NCBI GenBank assembly: GCA_002343395.1 | Contig: DDSN01000016.1 | Location: forward strand, 1,700-64,064 | DNA from: Hyphomonadaceae bacterium UBA2389 | GTDB lineage: Bacteria; Pseudomonadota; Alphaproteobacteria; Caulobacterales; Aquidulcibacteraceae | Reading direction: 5' to 3' | Length of the DNA: 62,365 nucleotides | Part shown: in pieces, positions 50,680 to 58,898 of the stretch | How the letters are laid out: every line of letters begins with the position of its first letter | Numbering within the stretch: the first letter of the stretch is position 1 | Program-made: the position numbers and the translations under genes | The notes under the pieces: model-generated | The model's database searches: none | Told to the model about the DNA's origin: nothing | Seen by the model: only the letters and a program-made list of their open reading frames with translations

Positions 50680-51177
50680 ATGAAGAAGCTCATCGCCCTG
50701 GCGTTTATCGCCCTCGCCGCCGCCTGCAACGCGCAGGCGCCTGCTCCCGCCGCGCATCAGGACCAAGCATCGGGCGCCATCGACGTTCAGGGGCCTTGGG
50801 CGCGCGTCTCGCCGAACGGCGCAACCGTGGCCGCTGGTTACATGACCATTTCCAATGGAACGACGAGCGACGATCGCCTGGTTTCAGCATCGAGTCCGCG
50901 GGCGGCCCGCGTCGAGATCCATGAAATGACAATGGACGGCGCGGTGATGCAGATGCGCGCCGTCGAAGGCGGATTGCCCATCACGGCGGGGCAGAGCGTC
51001 GCGCTCGAACCCGGCGGCATGCACCTGATGTTCATGGACATCACCGCGCCGTTTGTGGAGGGCGAGTCGATCCCGGTGACGCTGACATTCGAAACTTCGG
51101 GCGTTGTCGAAATCGCGCTTCCTGTTCGAACCGGCGTCGACGTGGAAAATCACGCCGAGGAGCATGGCGAGGACTAA
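50680..51177 (+). CDS. Periplasmic copper chaperone PCu(A)C
   Basis: 165 residues. The signal sequence (MKKLIALAFIALAAACNAQA) has a possible lipobox (AAAC). The copper-site pattern of His and Met is present: VEIHEMTMDGAVMQMR and, further on, GGMHLMFMD, which fits H-M-x10-M-x21-H-x-M. PCu(A)C delivers Cu(I) to the CuA site of cytochrome oxidase. No sco gene is adjacent. The stop overlaps the convergent Lrp gene. Confidence 0.9.
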   Translation: MKKLIALAFIALAAACNAQAPAPAAHQDQASGAIDVQGPWARVSPNGATVAAGYMTISNGTTSDDRLVSASSPRAARVEIHEMTMDGAVMQMRAVEGGLPITAGQSVALEPGGMHLMFMDITAPFVEGESIPVTLTFETSGVVEIALPVRTGVDVENHAEEHGED

Positions 51178-51650
51178 TCCCCTATCGGCAGCGCCGTCGT
51201 GTCTTTCACGTGCTCAAGCACAATAGAGCTTTCCATGTGCGCGATCGCGGCGCACCGCAAAAGCTTGGTCTGAACGATCTCCTGAAAATGCGGCAAGTCA
51301 CGCGTGACGATCCGCAACAGGTAGTCGGCCTCGCCTGTCATCATGACGCAGAACGTCGCTTCCGGCATGCGCGCCACGAGGTCGCGGAACGCCTTCACGT
51401 TCGCGGCCGCGTGATCGCGCAACCGAATGCGTATGATCGCGGCGCAGCTGAGACCCGCTTTCTCTGCGTCGAGCAACCCGACGACAGCGCGTAACACGCC
51501 GAGCTCACGCAACCGGGCGATGCGGCGCGAAACCTGGCTCGGAGAAACCCCCGCTTCCTCGGCGAGCGCCGTCTGCGACGCCCAGGCGTCGCGCTGGAGC
51601 GCGGCGAGCAAGCGACGGTCGGCAATGTCGAGCGAAATCGCATCATTCAT
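51174..51650 (-). CDS. Lrp/AsnC-family transcriptional regulator
   Basis: 158 residues. The N-terminal HTH covers ADRRLLAALQRDAWASQTAL, then AEEAGVSPSQVSRRIARLRE; the C-terminal RAM domain (FCVMMTGEADYLLRIVTRDL) binds amino acids. It is divergent from the 2-oxoacid dehydrogenase operon, with a perfect palindrome between them, so it probably regulates that operon in response to an amino acid. Confidence 0.93.
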   Translation of the reverse strand: MNDAISLDIADRRLLAALQRDAWASQTALAEEAGVSPSQVSRRIARLRELGVLRAVVGLLDAEKAGLSCAAIIRIRLRDHAAANVKAFRDLVARMPEATFCVMMTGEADYLLRIVTRDLPHFQEIVQTKLLRCAAIAHMESSIVLEHVKDTTALPIGD

Positions 51651-51669
51651 GCGGTCTTATTGCCATTTC

Positions 51670-51684
51670 TGCATGTTACATGCA
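51670..51684. promoter_or_regulatory. Perfect palindrome, candidate Lrp-type operator
   Basis: TGCATGTTACATGCA is a 15-base perfect palindrome around a central T, 19 bases before the regulator's start codon and 67 before the E1 start. The position suits autoregulation and control of the operon. Confidence 0.6.
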
Positions 51685-51751
51685 AGCAGCCCCAAAACAC
51701 CCCAACAACCGCGCGCGAACTTGCAGGCGAACCCCGGTATCCTGTCACCCC

Positions 51752-53830
51752 ATGACCGCCAAACAGAAGCCCTCGCCAAGGCCCGCGATGCAAACCGATT
51801 GGGCGCGCGTCGCCGAGCTTGTGCTGCGCTCCCGCGCTCTCGACGCGCTTGAGGAAACCCGCCTCGTTCCGGAAAAGAAAATTTTCTACCAGTTCAGCGC
51901 GCGCGGCCACGACATGGCGCAAGTTCTGCTTGGCCTGCAGCTCACGCACCCAAAGGACGCCGTGTGCGGGTACTATCGTTCACGGCCGTTGCTGCTTGCG
52001 CTTGGCGTTCCACTTGAAGACGCGCTCGGCTCATCCATGGGACGCGCGGGCGGCTATTCGGACGGCCGCGACATTGGCGTCGTGTTCAACTACCCCAATC
52101 CGCACGGCGCTTCGGCGTTGCCGATGTGCGGCGGCGTCGGCGCCCAGTACACGCCCACCGCTGGCTACGCTCAGGCCATCGTCTATCACCGGCGCGTGCT
52201 CAACGACCGCGCGTACGACGGCGCGATTGCCGTCGTGCTTGGCGGCGACGCGTCGGTGGCGACCAACGGATTCTGGTCAGCGTTGACGATGGCGACGACG
52301 CTGAGCCTACCCATGCTCTTCTACATCGAGGACAACGGCTACGGCATTTCCACGCCAGGATGGCTGCAGACGCCCGGCGCCAATATCGCCAAGAACCTCG
52401 CGAGCTTTCATGGCCTCAAAATATTCGATGGCGACGGGACCGACCCAGAACACGCCGCGTATCTGATCCGCGAAGCCGTCTCGCACGCGCGCGGCGGGCG
52501 CGGGCCGGTGTTGTTGCGTCTCGCCGTTCCCAGATTGCAGGGACATTCGTTCCAAGACACCCAGGCCTACAAAAGCGACGAGGAAAAATCAGCCGAGTGG
52601 GCGCGCGATCCTTTGCCCAAGCTCAAAACGTACGTTCTCGAAAATGGCGTCGCCGCCGCGCAGTGGGACGCGATCGAGGTCGAGGCGCAAGAAGGCGTTG
52701 AGCGCGCTTTGCGCGTCGCCGAGCAGCGCCCAGTCGCCGACGCTCCTAGCGTCACACGCCACGTCTTCGCCGAGGACGGCGCGCCGCAAGCTGAAGGCGG
52801 ATTATGGGCCCACGCGCACCTCACACCAACGACGAACAACACCCCAAAGCCCGAGGGCGCGCGCATCAACATGATCACGGCGATCCGCCGCACGCTGGAC
52901 CACGAACTCGCAGTCAACCCCCGCGCGCTGGTGTTTGGCGAGGACGTCGGCCCCAAGGGCGGAGTTCATGGCGTCACGCTCGGTTTGCAGGAAAAATACG
53001 GCGCAGATCGCGTCTTTGACACATCCCTCTCCGAGGAGGGCATCGTCGGTCGCGCCGTCGGCATGGCGATCGCGGGCTTGATGCCTGTTCCAGAAATCCA
53101 ATTCCGCAAGTACGCCGACCCGGCGTGCGAACAAATCAACGATTGCGGCACCATGCGTTGGCGCACCAACAACCGCTTCGCGGCGCCGATGGTGGTGCGA
53201 ATGCCTGTTGGGTTCTTCAAGTGCGGCGATCCGTGGCATTCGCAAACCAACGAAGCGCAATTCGTGCATTCTCCCGGCTGGCGCGTCGTGTGCCCGTCCA
53301 ACGCCGAGGATGCGGTCGGTCTGCTGCGCACGGCGCTGCGCGGCAACGACCCGGTCATGTTCCTGGAGCATCGCAATATGCTCGACGCGGCCAGCGCGCG
53401 CCGCCCCTATCCCGGCGATAACTTCGCCTTGCCGTTCGGAGTCGCGAAACGCGTCCGCGAGGGAGACGACATCACCATCGTCACCTGGGGCGCCATGGTG
53501 GAACGCTGCGAAGCCGCGGCGGATCAGATCGGCGCGCGCGCGGACATTCTAGACCTGCGGACGCTCGCGCCGTGGGACAGCGACGCTGTGCTCGCGTCCG
53601 TGCGACGGACGCATCGCTGCCTCATCGTGCATGAGGACATCGGAACCGCTGGCTTTGGCGCCGAGGTCGCCGCGGTCCTCGCCGACCGCGCATTCCTGGA
53701 CCTCGACGCGCCTGTCGCGCGCCTGACAATGCCGGATATTCCCTCGCCGCATCACCCCGCCTTGATGGAGTGGGCGCTGCCGTCCGCGGCGACGATCGCC
53801 GCCAAAATCCAAGAGTTGGCGGCATTCTGA
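51752..53830 (+). CDS. 2-oxoacid dehydrogenase E1, fused alpha and beta subunits
   Basis: 692 residues. The alpha half (1 to about 345) has the thiamine-diphosphate motif Gly165-Asp166-Ala167 ... Asn195 (VVLGGDASVATNGFW; YIEDNGYGIS), and GHDMAQVLLGL and YRSRPLLLALG of the branched-chain type. After a short linker (APQAEGGLWAHAHLTP) the beta half (about 370 onward) begins INMITAIRRTLDHELAVN, with VFGEDVG and HSPGWRVVCPSNAEDAVGL. Alpha and beta are normally separate genes. The ATG at 51752 is chosen over the longer frame from 51680. It leads the operon; E2 starts at its stop. Confidence 0.92.
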   Translation: MTAKQKPSPRPAMQTDWARVAELVLRSRALDALEETRLVPEKKIFYQFSARGHDMAQVLLGLQLTHPKDAVCGYYRSRPLLLALGVPLEDALGSSMGRAGGYSDGRDIGVVFNYPNPHGASALPMCGGVGAQYTPTAGYAQAIVYHRRVLNDRAYDGAIAVVLGGDASVATNGFWSALTMATTLSLPMLFYIEDNGYGISTPGWLQTPGANIAKNLASFHGLKIFDGDGTDPEHAAYLIREAVSHARGGRGPVLLRLAVPRLQGHSFQDTQAYKSDEEKSAEWARDPLPKLKTYVLENGVAAAQWDAIEVEAQEGVERALRVAEQRPVADAPSVTRHVFAEDGAPQAEGGLWAHAHLTPTTNNTPKPEGARINMITAIRRTLDHELAVNPRALVFGEDVGPKGGVHGVTLGLQEKYGADRVFDTSLSEEGIVGRAVGMAIAGLMPVPEIQFRKYADPACEQINDCGTMRWRTNNRFAAPMVVRMPVGFFKCGDPWHSQTNEAQFVHSPGWRVVCPSNAEDAVGLLRTALRGNDPVMFLEHRNMLDAASARRPYPGDNFALPFGVAKRVREGDDITIVTWGAMVERCEAAADQIGARADILDLRTLAPWDSDAVLASVRRTHRCLIVHEDIGTAGFGAEVAAVLADRAFLDLDAPVARLTMPDIPSPHHPALMEWALPSAATIAAKIQELAAF

Positions 53831-55041
53831 TGACGGCTTCGGTAAACATCATCATGCCGCTGGAGCAGGAAGGCTCCAAATCCATCGTGCGTGCATGGCT
53901 AAAGAAGGTCGGCGAGACCGTGCGCCAAGATGAGCCCATCGTCGAACTCGAGACGGACAAGGTCGCTGTTGAGGTGCCCGCGCCGCGCGACGGAATCCTT
54001 GCTTCGATCGCGCTTCATGAGGGAGACGAGGCCCCGCCGGGCGCCACGCTTGGCGTACTCACGCTCGACCTGGCGCCTGCACCCAATGCGCCGCCACGCG
54101 AAAAGGCGTCCCGCGCAGTCGATCTAACGTTGCGCGCTGAAATCCTTGTCGGCGACCAGCCCATCGCGGAGCGCGAAATGCGCCTCTCGCCGCTCGTGAA
54201 GCGCTTGCTATCCGAGCATCGGCTCGACGCCGCCGCCATCACAGGAACTGGCCGTGACGGACGCATCACCCACAAGGACGTTGAAGACCACATCGCGCGG
54301 TCCGCTCTTCGCTCCGGCGTCGAGGAGAAGGCGTTCTCCGCGCCAAGCACTCGTGTTCCGCACAACGCAATGCGGCGCACGATCGCCGCGCACATGACGC
54401 ACTCCGTCGCAACGGCGCCGCATGTCACTGCGGTGTTCGAGGCGGATTTTTCAGCTATCATCGCCCACCGCTCCGCGCACAAGGAAGCGTATGCGCAAAT
54501 CGGCGTTCAGCTCACCTACTCCGCTTACATCGTGCGCGCCGCGGCGGAGGCAATGAAGGCTGCGCCACATGTCAACGCGCGCTGGCATGAAGATTTCATC
54601 GAAGTGTTCGCAGACGTGAACATCGGCATGGGCGTAGCACTTGGCGACAAGGGTCTCATCGTGCCGATCATACGCCGCGCCCAAGCGTTGACGCTCAAGG
54701 ACACCGCCGCGACGCTCTCCGATGTCACCGAGCGCGCGCGCAAGAACCAGCTCAAACCGGCCGACGTGCAAGGCGGCACGTTCACGATCTCCAATCACGG
54801 CGTATCCGGATCGCTGATCGCGGCGCCGATCATCATCAATCAGCCGCAATCGGCCATTCTGGGCGTCGGTAAACTTGAGAAACGGGTCGTGGTGCGGGAG
54901 GTCGACGGTGGCGATGCGATGGTGATCAAGCCGATGGCGTATGTATCGCTGACGATCGACCATCGCGTTCTCGACGGGCATCAAACCAACGCTTGGTTGA
55001 CCCGTTTTGTCGACACTCTCGAAACTTGGCCCCAAGATTGA
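53830..55041 (+). CDS. 2-oxoacid dehydrogenase E2 (dihydrolipoamide acyltransferase)
   Basis: 403 residues. One lipoyl domain with Lys44 (ELETDKVAVEVPAP), a peripheral-subunit-binding domain at about 119-155 (RLSPLVKRLLSEHRLDAAAI), and a catalytic acyltransferase domain with His378 (LTIDHRVLDGHQ). It takes the acyl group from E1 to CoA. The ATG shares one base with the E1 stop (TGATG). No E3 gene follows, so a general lipoamide dehydrogenase encoded elsewhere must serve. Confidence 0.94.
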   Translation: MTASVNIIMPLEQEGSKSIVRAWLKKVGETVRQDEPIVELETDKVAVEVPAPRDGILASIALHEGDEAPPGATLGVLTLDLAPAPNAPPREKASRAVDLTLRAEILVGDQPIAEREMRLSPLVKRLLSEHRLDAAAITGTGRDGRITHKDVEDHIARSALRSGVEEKAFSAPSTRVPHNAMRRTIAAHMTHSVATAPHVTAVFEADFSAIIAHRSAHKEAYAQIGVQLTYSAYIVRAAAEAMKAAPHVNARWHEDFIEVFADVNIGMGVALGDKGLIVPIIRRAQALTLKDTAATLSDVTERARKNQLKPADVQGGTFTISNHGVSGSLIAAPIIINQPQSAILGVGKLEKRVVVREVDGGDAMVIKPMAYVSLTIDHRVLDGHQTNAWLTRFVDTLETWPQD

Positions 55042-55053
55042 GGCGCATCCGAC

Positions 55054-56217
55054 ATGATCGAAACTCTCGCGCCAAAAGCGCCCGATCCCCTTCTCAAGAT
55101 CATCAAGCTGTTCCGCGACGACCCGCGAACAGACAAGATCGATCTTGGCGTCGGCGTCTACAAGGATTCCAGCGGCGCCACGCCGATCATGCGCGCCGTG
55201 AAGGACGCCGAGGCGCTGCTGTTGGCCGGTCAAAAGACAAAAACGTATGTCGGTCAACAAGGCGACGGCGACTTCCTCCGCCTTGTCGGGCAACTTGTTT
55301 TCGGCGACGCGAACCGCGACCTTATCGCCATTCAGGCGGTGGGCGGCACCGGCGCGTTGCGCCTCGGGTGCGATTTGTTGCGCGAGAGCGGCGCCAAGCG
55401 CGTCATCCTGCCTCAACCGTGTTGGCCAAATCATCCTTCGATCGCTCGCGCGGCGCGCCTTGAGCCGATCGATGCGCCGTTCTTCAATCTCGAAGAACAA
55501 TGTATCGATCTCGACGCGCTCATCCGGTCATTCTCTAGGGCCGAGCGCGGAGATGCAGTGATTCTGCAGGCCTGCTGTCACAATCCTCTGGGCGCGGATT
55601 TCTCAGGCGATCAATGGGTCGCGCTCACGGACGCGTTGAATGCGCGCGGAATCATCCCTTTCCTCGATCTCGCCTATCAAGGCTTCGGCGATGGCGTCGA
55701 TAAGGACGTCGCGGGCGTCCGCGCGGTGCTCGAACGGACGCCGGAAGCGGTGGTCGCTGTCTCGGAAGCGAAGACGTTCGGCATCTATCGTGAGCGGGTG
55801 GGCGCGCTCTACGTGAAAACCGCGGGAAATGCTCAGCAAGCCGTGATGAGCAACCTGATGGCGATCGCGCGGGCGAACTATTCGATGCCGCCTGACCACG
55901 GCGCCGCGATCGTGCGTGAAATTCTCGCTGACGAGGCGCTGCGACAAGCATGGCGCGATGAACTTGATCAAATCCGGAATCACATCACCGAAACCCGGAA
56001 GGCGCTCGCCGCCGCACGGGTCCACTCGCTGCCCATGCACCTGATCGCGGAGCAAAAGGGCATGTTTTCCACGTTGCCGCTCTCCGAGGCGCAGGTCGCA
56101 ATGCTGCGCGAGCGGCACGGCGTCTACATGACGGACTCCGCCCGTATCAATGTCGCGGGGTTGCGGCGCGCCGACATTCCACGCTTTCTGGACGCGCTTG
56201 CGGAGGTTACGGCTTGA
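55054..56217 (+). CDS. Aromatic/aspartate-type aminotransferase (class I, TyrB-like)
   Basis: 387 residues. The N-terminal GVGVYKDSSGATPIMRAVKD is close to TyrB and Paracoccus-type aromatic aminotransferases; FLDLAYQGFGDGVDKD binds PLP and the Schiff-base Lys lies in VSEAKTFGIYRERVG. The end ARINVAGLRRADIPRFLDAL is standard. It sits 12 bases after E2, which suggests that it makes the 2-oxoacid used by the dehydrogenase, probably from Phe, Tyr or Trp. Aspartate activity is also possible. Confidence 0.9.
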   Translation: MIETLAPKAPDPLLKIIKLFRDDPRTDKIDLGVGVYKDSSGATPIMRAVKDAEALLLAGQKTKTYVGQQGDGDFLRLVGQLVFGDANRDLIAIQAVGGTGALRLGCDLLRESGAKRVILPQPCWPNHPSIARAARLEPIDAPFFNLEEQCIDLDALIRSFSRAERGDAVILQACCHNPLGADFSGDQWVALTDALNARGIIPFLDLAYQGFGDGVDKDVAGVRAVLERTPEAVVAVSEAKTFGIYRERVGALYVKTAGNAQQAVMSNLMAIARANYSMPPDHGAAIVREILADEALRQAWRDELDQIRNHITETRKALAAARVHSLPMHLIAEQKGMFSTLPLSEAQVAMLRERHGVYMTDSARINVAGLRRADIPRFLDALAEVTA

Positions 56218-56282
56218 GGTCTCAACACAACTACTGAACGCCAGGCCTTGCGCGAGGGCCTTGGTTGGCCCAAGTGGCGCGA

Positions 56283-57068
56283 ATGAACAATGAGTTCTAC
56301 CCGCTCCGCGTGGCGCACGTTCGCCGCGACACCCAGGACGCCGTGATCGTGGAGCTTGAGACGCCCCCTGCGCTCAGCAGCGTGTTCGCTTTTCGGGCAG
56401 GCCAGCACCTTACGCTGCGCCGTTGCTTTGACGGCCAGGAGCTTCACCGGAACTATTCGATCTGCACGGCGCCGCACGAAAACATGCTCAGGATCGCGGT
56501 CAAGACCGTGGGCGGAGGCCTCTTTTCTCGCTGGGCCAACGAGGGGCTCAGCGCAGGCGATGTTGTCGATGTAGCGCCACCGCGAGGTAACTTCACTTGG
56601 CCGTTTGGCGCGCCGGGGGGACCGCGCCAGTATGCGGCGTTTGCGGGCGGCTCGGGCATCGCGCCGATTCTCTCGATCATGAAGTCCGCGCTGGCTGTGG
56701 AGGCAAACTCCCTGTTCACTCTGTGTTATGGCAACCGAACATCAACGGGCATGATGTTTCGCGAGGAGTTGGAAGCGCTGAAGCGTCGTTTCACGGGCCG
56801 CGCGACCATTCATCACTTCATCGAGGACGACAACGCCGCGCAGCGCGGCGTCCGCTTCGACCGAGCCAATGTAGATCGCATTCTGGATTCAGCGATGGAT
56901 GCGGCGCGAGTCGAAGCATTTTTCGTTTGTGGCCCCGGCCCGATGATTGATGCCGTCGAGGAGTCGCTCGCCGCTCACGGCGTGCCGCGGGAAAGAATTG
57001 TGACGGAGAGGTTCACGACCCATCCGGCCGCAAACGCAAAGCAGCAACCGCGGGGCGTTGATCCATGA
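56283..57068 (+). CDS. Ferredoxin-NADP reductase-type flavoprotein (PaaE-like, without ferredoxin domain)
   Basis: 261 residues. The FAD site is RNYSICTAPHE, the NAD(P) site GGSGIAPILSIMKSAL, and the C-terminal FVCGPGPMIDAVEESLAAHG with PRERIVTERF matches the reductase half of PaaE/HmpX-type proteins. These usually carry a C-terminal 2Fe-2S domain of about 90 residues, which is missing here: the protein ends after a short linker. It could pass electrons to a separate carrier. Start chosen at MNNEFYPLRV. Co-transcribed with the aminotransferase (65-base gap) and overlapping the next gene. Confidence 0.87.
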   Translation: MNNEFYPLRVAHVRRDTQDAVIVELETPPALSSVFAFRAGQHLTLRRCFDGQELHRNYSICTAPHENMLRIAVKTVGGGLFSRWANEGLSAGDVVDVAPPRGNFTWPFGAPGGPRQYAAFAGGSGIAPILSIMKSALAVEANSLFTLCYGNRTSTGMMFREELEALKRRFTGRATIHHFIEDDNAAQRGVRFDRANVDRILDSAMDAARVEAFFVCGPGPMIDAVEESLAAHGVPRERIVTERFTTHPAANAKQQPRGVDP

Positions 57069-57793
57069 CTAATTCCGAAACCTCCGGTTGGGACGCGTCA
57101 GCCGACGCTTGGATCGCGGACCAGGGCGAGCATGGCGACTTTGGCCGGCGCTACGTTCTCGACTCTGTCATGCTTGCGCGCGCCCTTGCGCTTAAGCCCG
57201 AGACAGCGCTGGACCTCGGGTGCGGCGAAGGCCGCTTTTGCCGCATGCTCGCGCGTCATGGCGTAGACGCCGCCGGAATCGATCCCACGGCCCGCTTCAT
57301 TGAGGCCGCGCGCGAACGGCACCCCGATGGTCGTTATCTACAAAGCGCGGGAGAACGGCTGCCGTTCGCCGACGCCGCTTTCGATCTCACGATCAGTTAT
57401 CTGTCTTTGATCGACATCGCCGAGCTCGATCGCGCCGTCGCCGAGATGGTTCGCGTCACGCGTCCCGGCGGCGCCCTTCTCATCGCGAACCTGAACAGCT
57501 TCAACACCGCCGCTGTCGATGGTGGGTGGATACGCGACGAGCAGGGCCGAAAATTATACTTCCCGATCGACCGTTACCTGGAACCTCGCGCGGTTCCGCT
57601 CTCCTATCGCGGCATCAACGTCACCAACTATCACCGCCCGTTGAGCACCTATATGAAGCACTTCCTTGAGGCGGGTTGCCGATTGACGTTCTTTGACGAA
57701 CCAAGCCCGGTCGATGGCGCTCCCGAACCCAAGGCGACTGCCTATCGGCGTGCGCCGCACTTCCTGGTGATGGAGTGGCGGCGGGAGAGGTAA
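57065..57793 (+). CDS. Class I SAM-dependent methyltransferase
   Basis: 242 residues. Motif I is ALDLGCGEGRFCRML, motif II region LPFADAAFDLTISYLSLIDI and post-motif RVTRPGGALLIANLNS. The C-terminal part has a YRGINVTNYHRPLSTYMK stretch typical of the Methyltransf_11/UbiE-like group. The substrate is unknown. The ATG overlaps the flavoprotein stop by four bases, so it is the last gene of the dehydrogenase operon or of a sub-unit with the flavoprotein. Confidence 0.88.
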   Translation: MTNSETSGWDASADAWIADQGEHGDFGRRYVLDSVMLARALALKPETALDLGCGEGRFCRMLARHGVDAAGIDPTARFIEAARERHPDGRYLQSAGERLPFADAAFDLTISYLSLIDIAELDRAVAEMVRVTRPGGALLIANLNSFNTAAVDGGWIRDEQGRKLYFPIDRYLEPRAVPLSYRGINVTNYHRPLSTYMKHFLEAGCRLTFFDEPSPVDGAPEPKATAYRRAPHFLVMEWRRER

Positions 57794-57824
57794 GGAATAG
57801 CTCTCGATTCACCATTGTGATCGT

Positions 57825-57846
57825 TGAATAAATAATGTATTGTTCA
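57825..57846 (+). promoter_or_regulatory. Imperfect palindrome upstream of the RND efflux genes
   Basis: A 22-base AT-rich imperfect dyad runs from TGAATAAAT to TATTGTTCA, 15 bases before the GTG of the adaptor gene. Its AATGTATTGTTCA half looks like TetR-family efflux operators. No tetR gene is in the window. Confidence 0.4.
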
Positions 57847-57861
57847 GCGACGTGAGGGGTC

Positions 57862-58893
57862 GTGACAAAGCCGATTGATCTTGTACGCTTTTTTTGCGTT
57901 GCGCTGACCGCAACCGCTACAGCGTGCGGAGCGGGCGCCCCGACGACCCCCAATGCCGACGCCCCCGCGCCGCTGGTTCAACTCGTCACGGTAACGCCCA
58001 CGGGTGAAGCCGGCGCCATACGCGCCAGCGGTCTGGTTGGTTATCGCCGGGAAACGGAACTTGCGTTCACCGCGCCGGGCGTAGTTGCGACGCTTCACGT
58101 CGATGCGGGCGACCGTGTCCGCAGAGGGCAGCGGCTCGCAACGCTGCGCCGCACCACGGCGGGCGCCAACGTGGACGAAGCCGCTCTCGCCCGCGCCAAC
58201 GCGGAGCGCGATCTCGCAAGGACGCAAGAACTCTATGAGCGCGGCTTCGTGTCCGAAGCGCGCTTGGAAGACGCCCGACTCGCCGTTGAGCGCGCGCGTG
58301 ATTCATCGGTTCTTTCAGCGCCGGCCGATGGCGTGATTTTGCGGCGGCGCGCCGAGCAGGCGCAATCGGTCGGCGCCGGCACGCCGATCTTTTCTTTTGG
58401 CGAAACTGGTTCGGGCATCGTCGTGCGCGCGCCAGTCGCCTCAACGGCGGCGGCGCGCGTGCGCGTCGGCGACACTGTAACCGCGCTTATAACCGACTTG
58501 GCGGGTGAAAGCCGGCAAGGACGGGTCGCCCGCATTGGCGCGCAAGGAAACCAGCTGACCGGCGCTTTCGAGGTCGAGGTAGCGATCGCCCGCTCGGAAG
58601 GTCTGCGCAGCGGCATGGTGGCGGCGCTGGAGATCGCCGCGGCGCCGGGCGCAATCGAGGAGCGCGCGATACTCGTTCCAACGCTCTCCCTGCTCGACGC
58701 CCGCGCCGACCAGGGCGTTGTCTATGTTGTTGACGCACAAGGCGTCGCGCACCGCCGCCGGGTTCGCACCTCGGGAATCACACAAGACGGCGTCCTCGTG
58801 GTGGACGGGCTCACCGGCGGCGATCGAATCGTGGCCGTCGGCGCCGCCTATGTGCGCGATGGACAGCCGGTGCGCATCGTAGGCGAGGATTAA
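57862..58893 (+). CDS. RND efflux periplasmic adaptor subunit (membrane fusion protein)
   Basis: 343 residues, starting at GTG after GAGGGG. A hydrophobic N-terminus with a possible lipobox Cys22 (TATACGAG) is followed by the half-lipoyl parts (GVVATLHVDAGDRVRRGQRL; GVILRRRAEQAQSVGAGTPI), a short alpha-hairpin between, then beta-barrel and membrane-proximal domains (GDRIVAVGAAYVRDGQPVRI). It links the inner-membrane pump to an outer-membrane channel. The pump gene begins five bases after its stop. Confidence 0.93.
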   Translation: MTKPIDLVRFFCVALTATATACGAGAPTTPNADAPAPLVQLVTVTPTGEAGAIRASGLVGYRRETELAFTAPGVVATLHVDAGDRVRRGQRLATLRRTTAGANVDEAALARANAERDLARTQELYERGFVSEARLEDARLAVERARDSSVLSAPADGVILRRRAEQAQSVGAGTPIFSFGETGSGIVVRAPVASTAAARVRVGDTVTALITDLAGESRQGRVARIGAQGNQLTGAFEVEVAIARSEGLRSGMVAALEIAAAPGAIEERAILVPTLSLLDARADQGVVYVVDAQGVAHRRRVRTSGITQDGVLVVDGLTGGDRIVAVGAAYVRDGQPVRIVGED

Positions 58894-58898
58894 GATCG

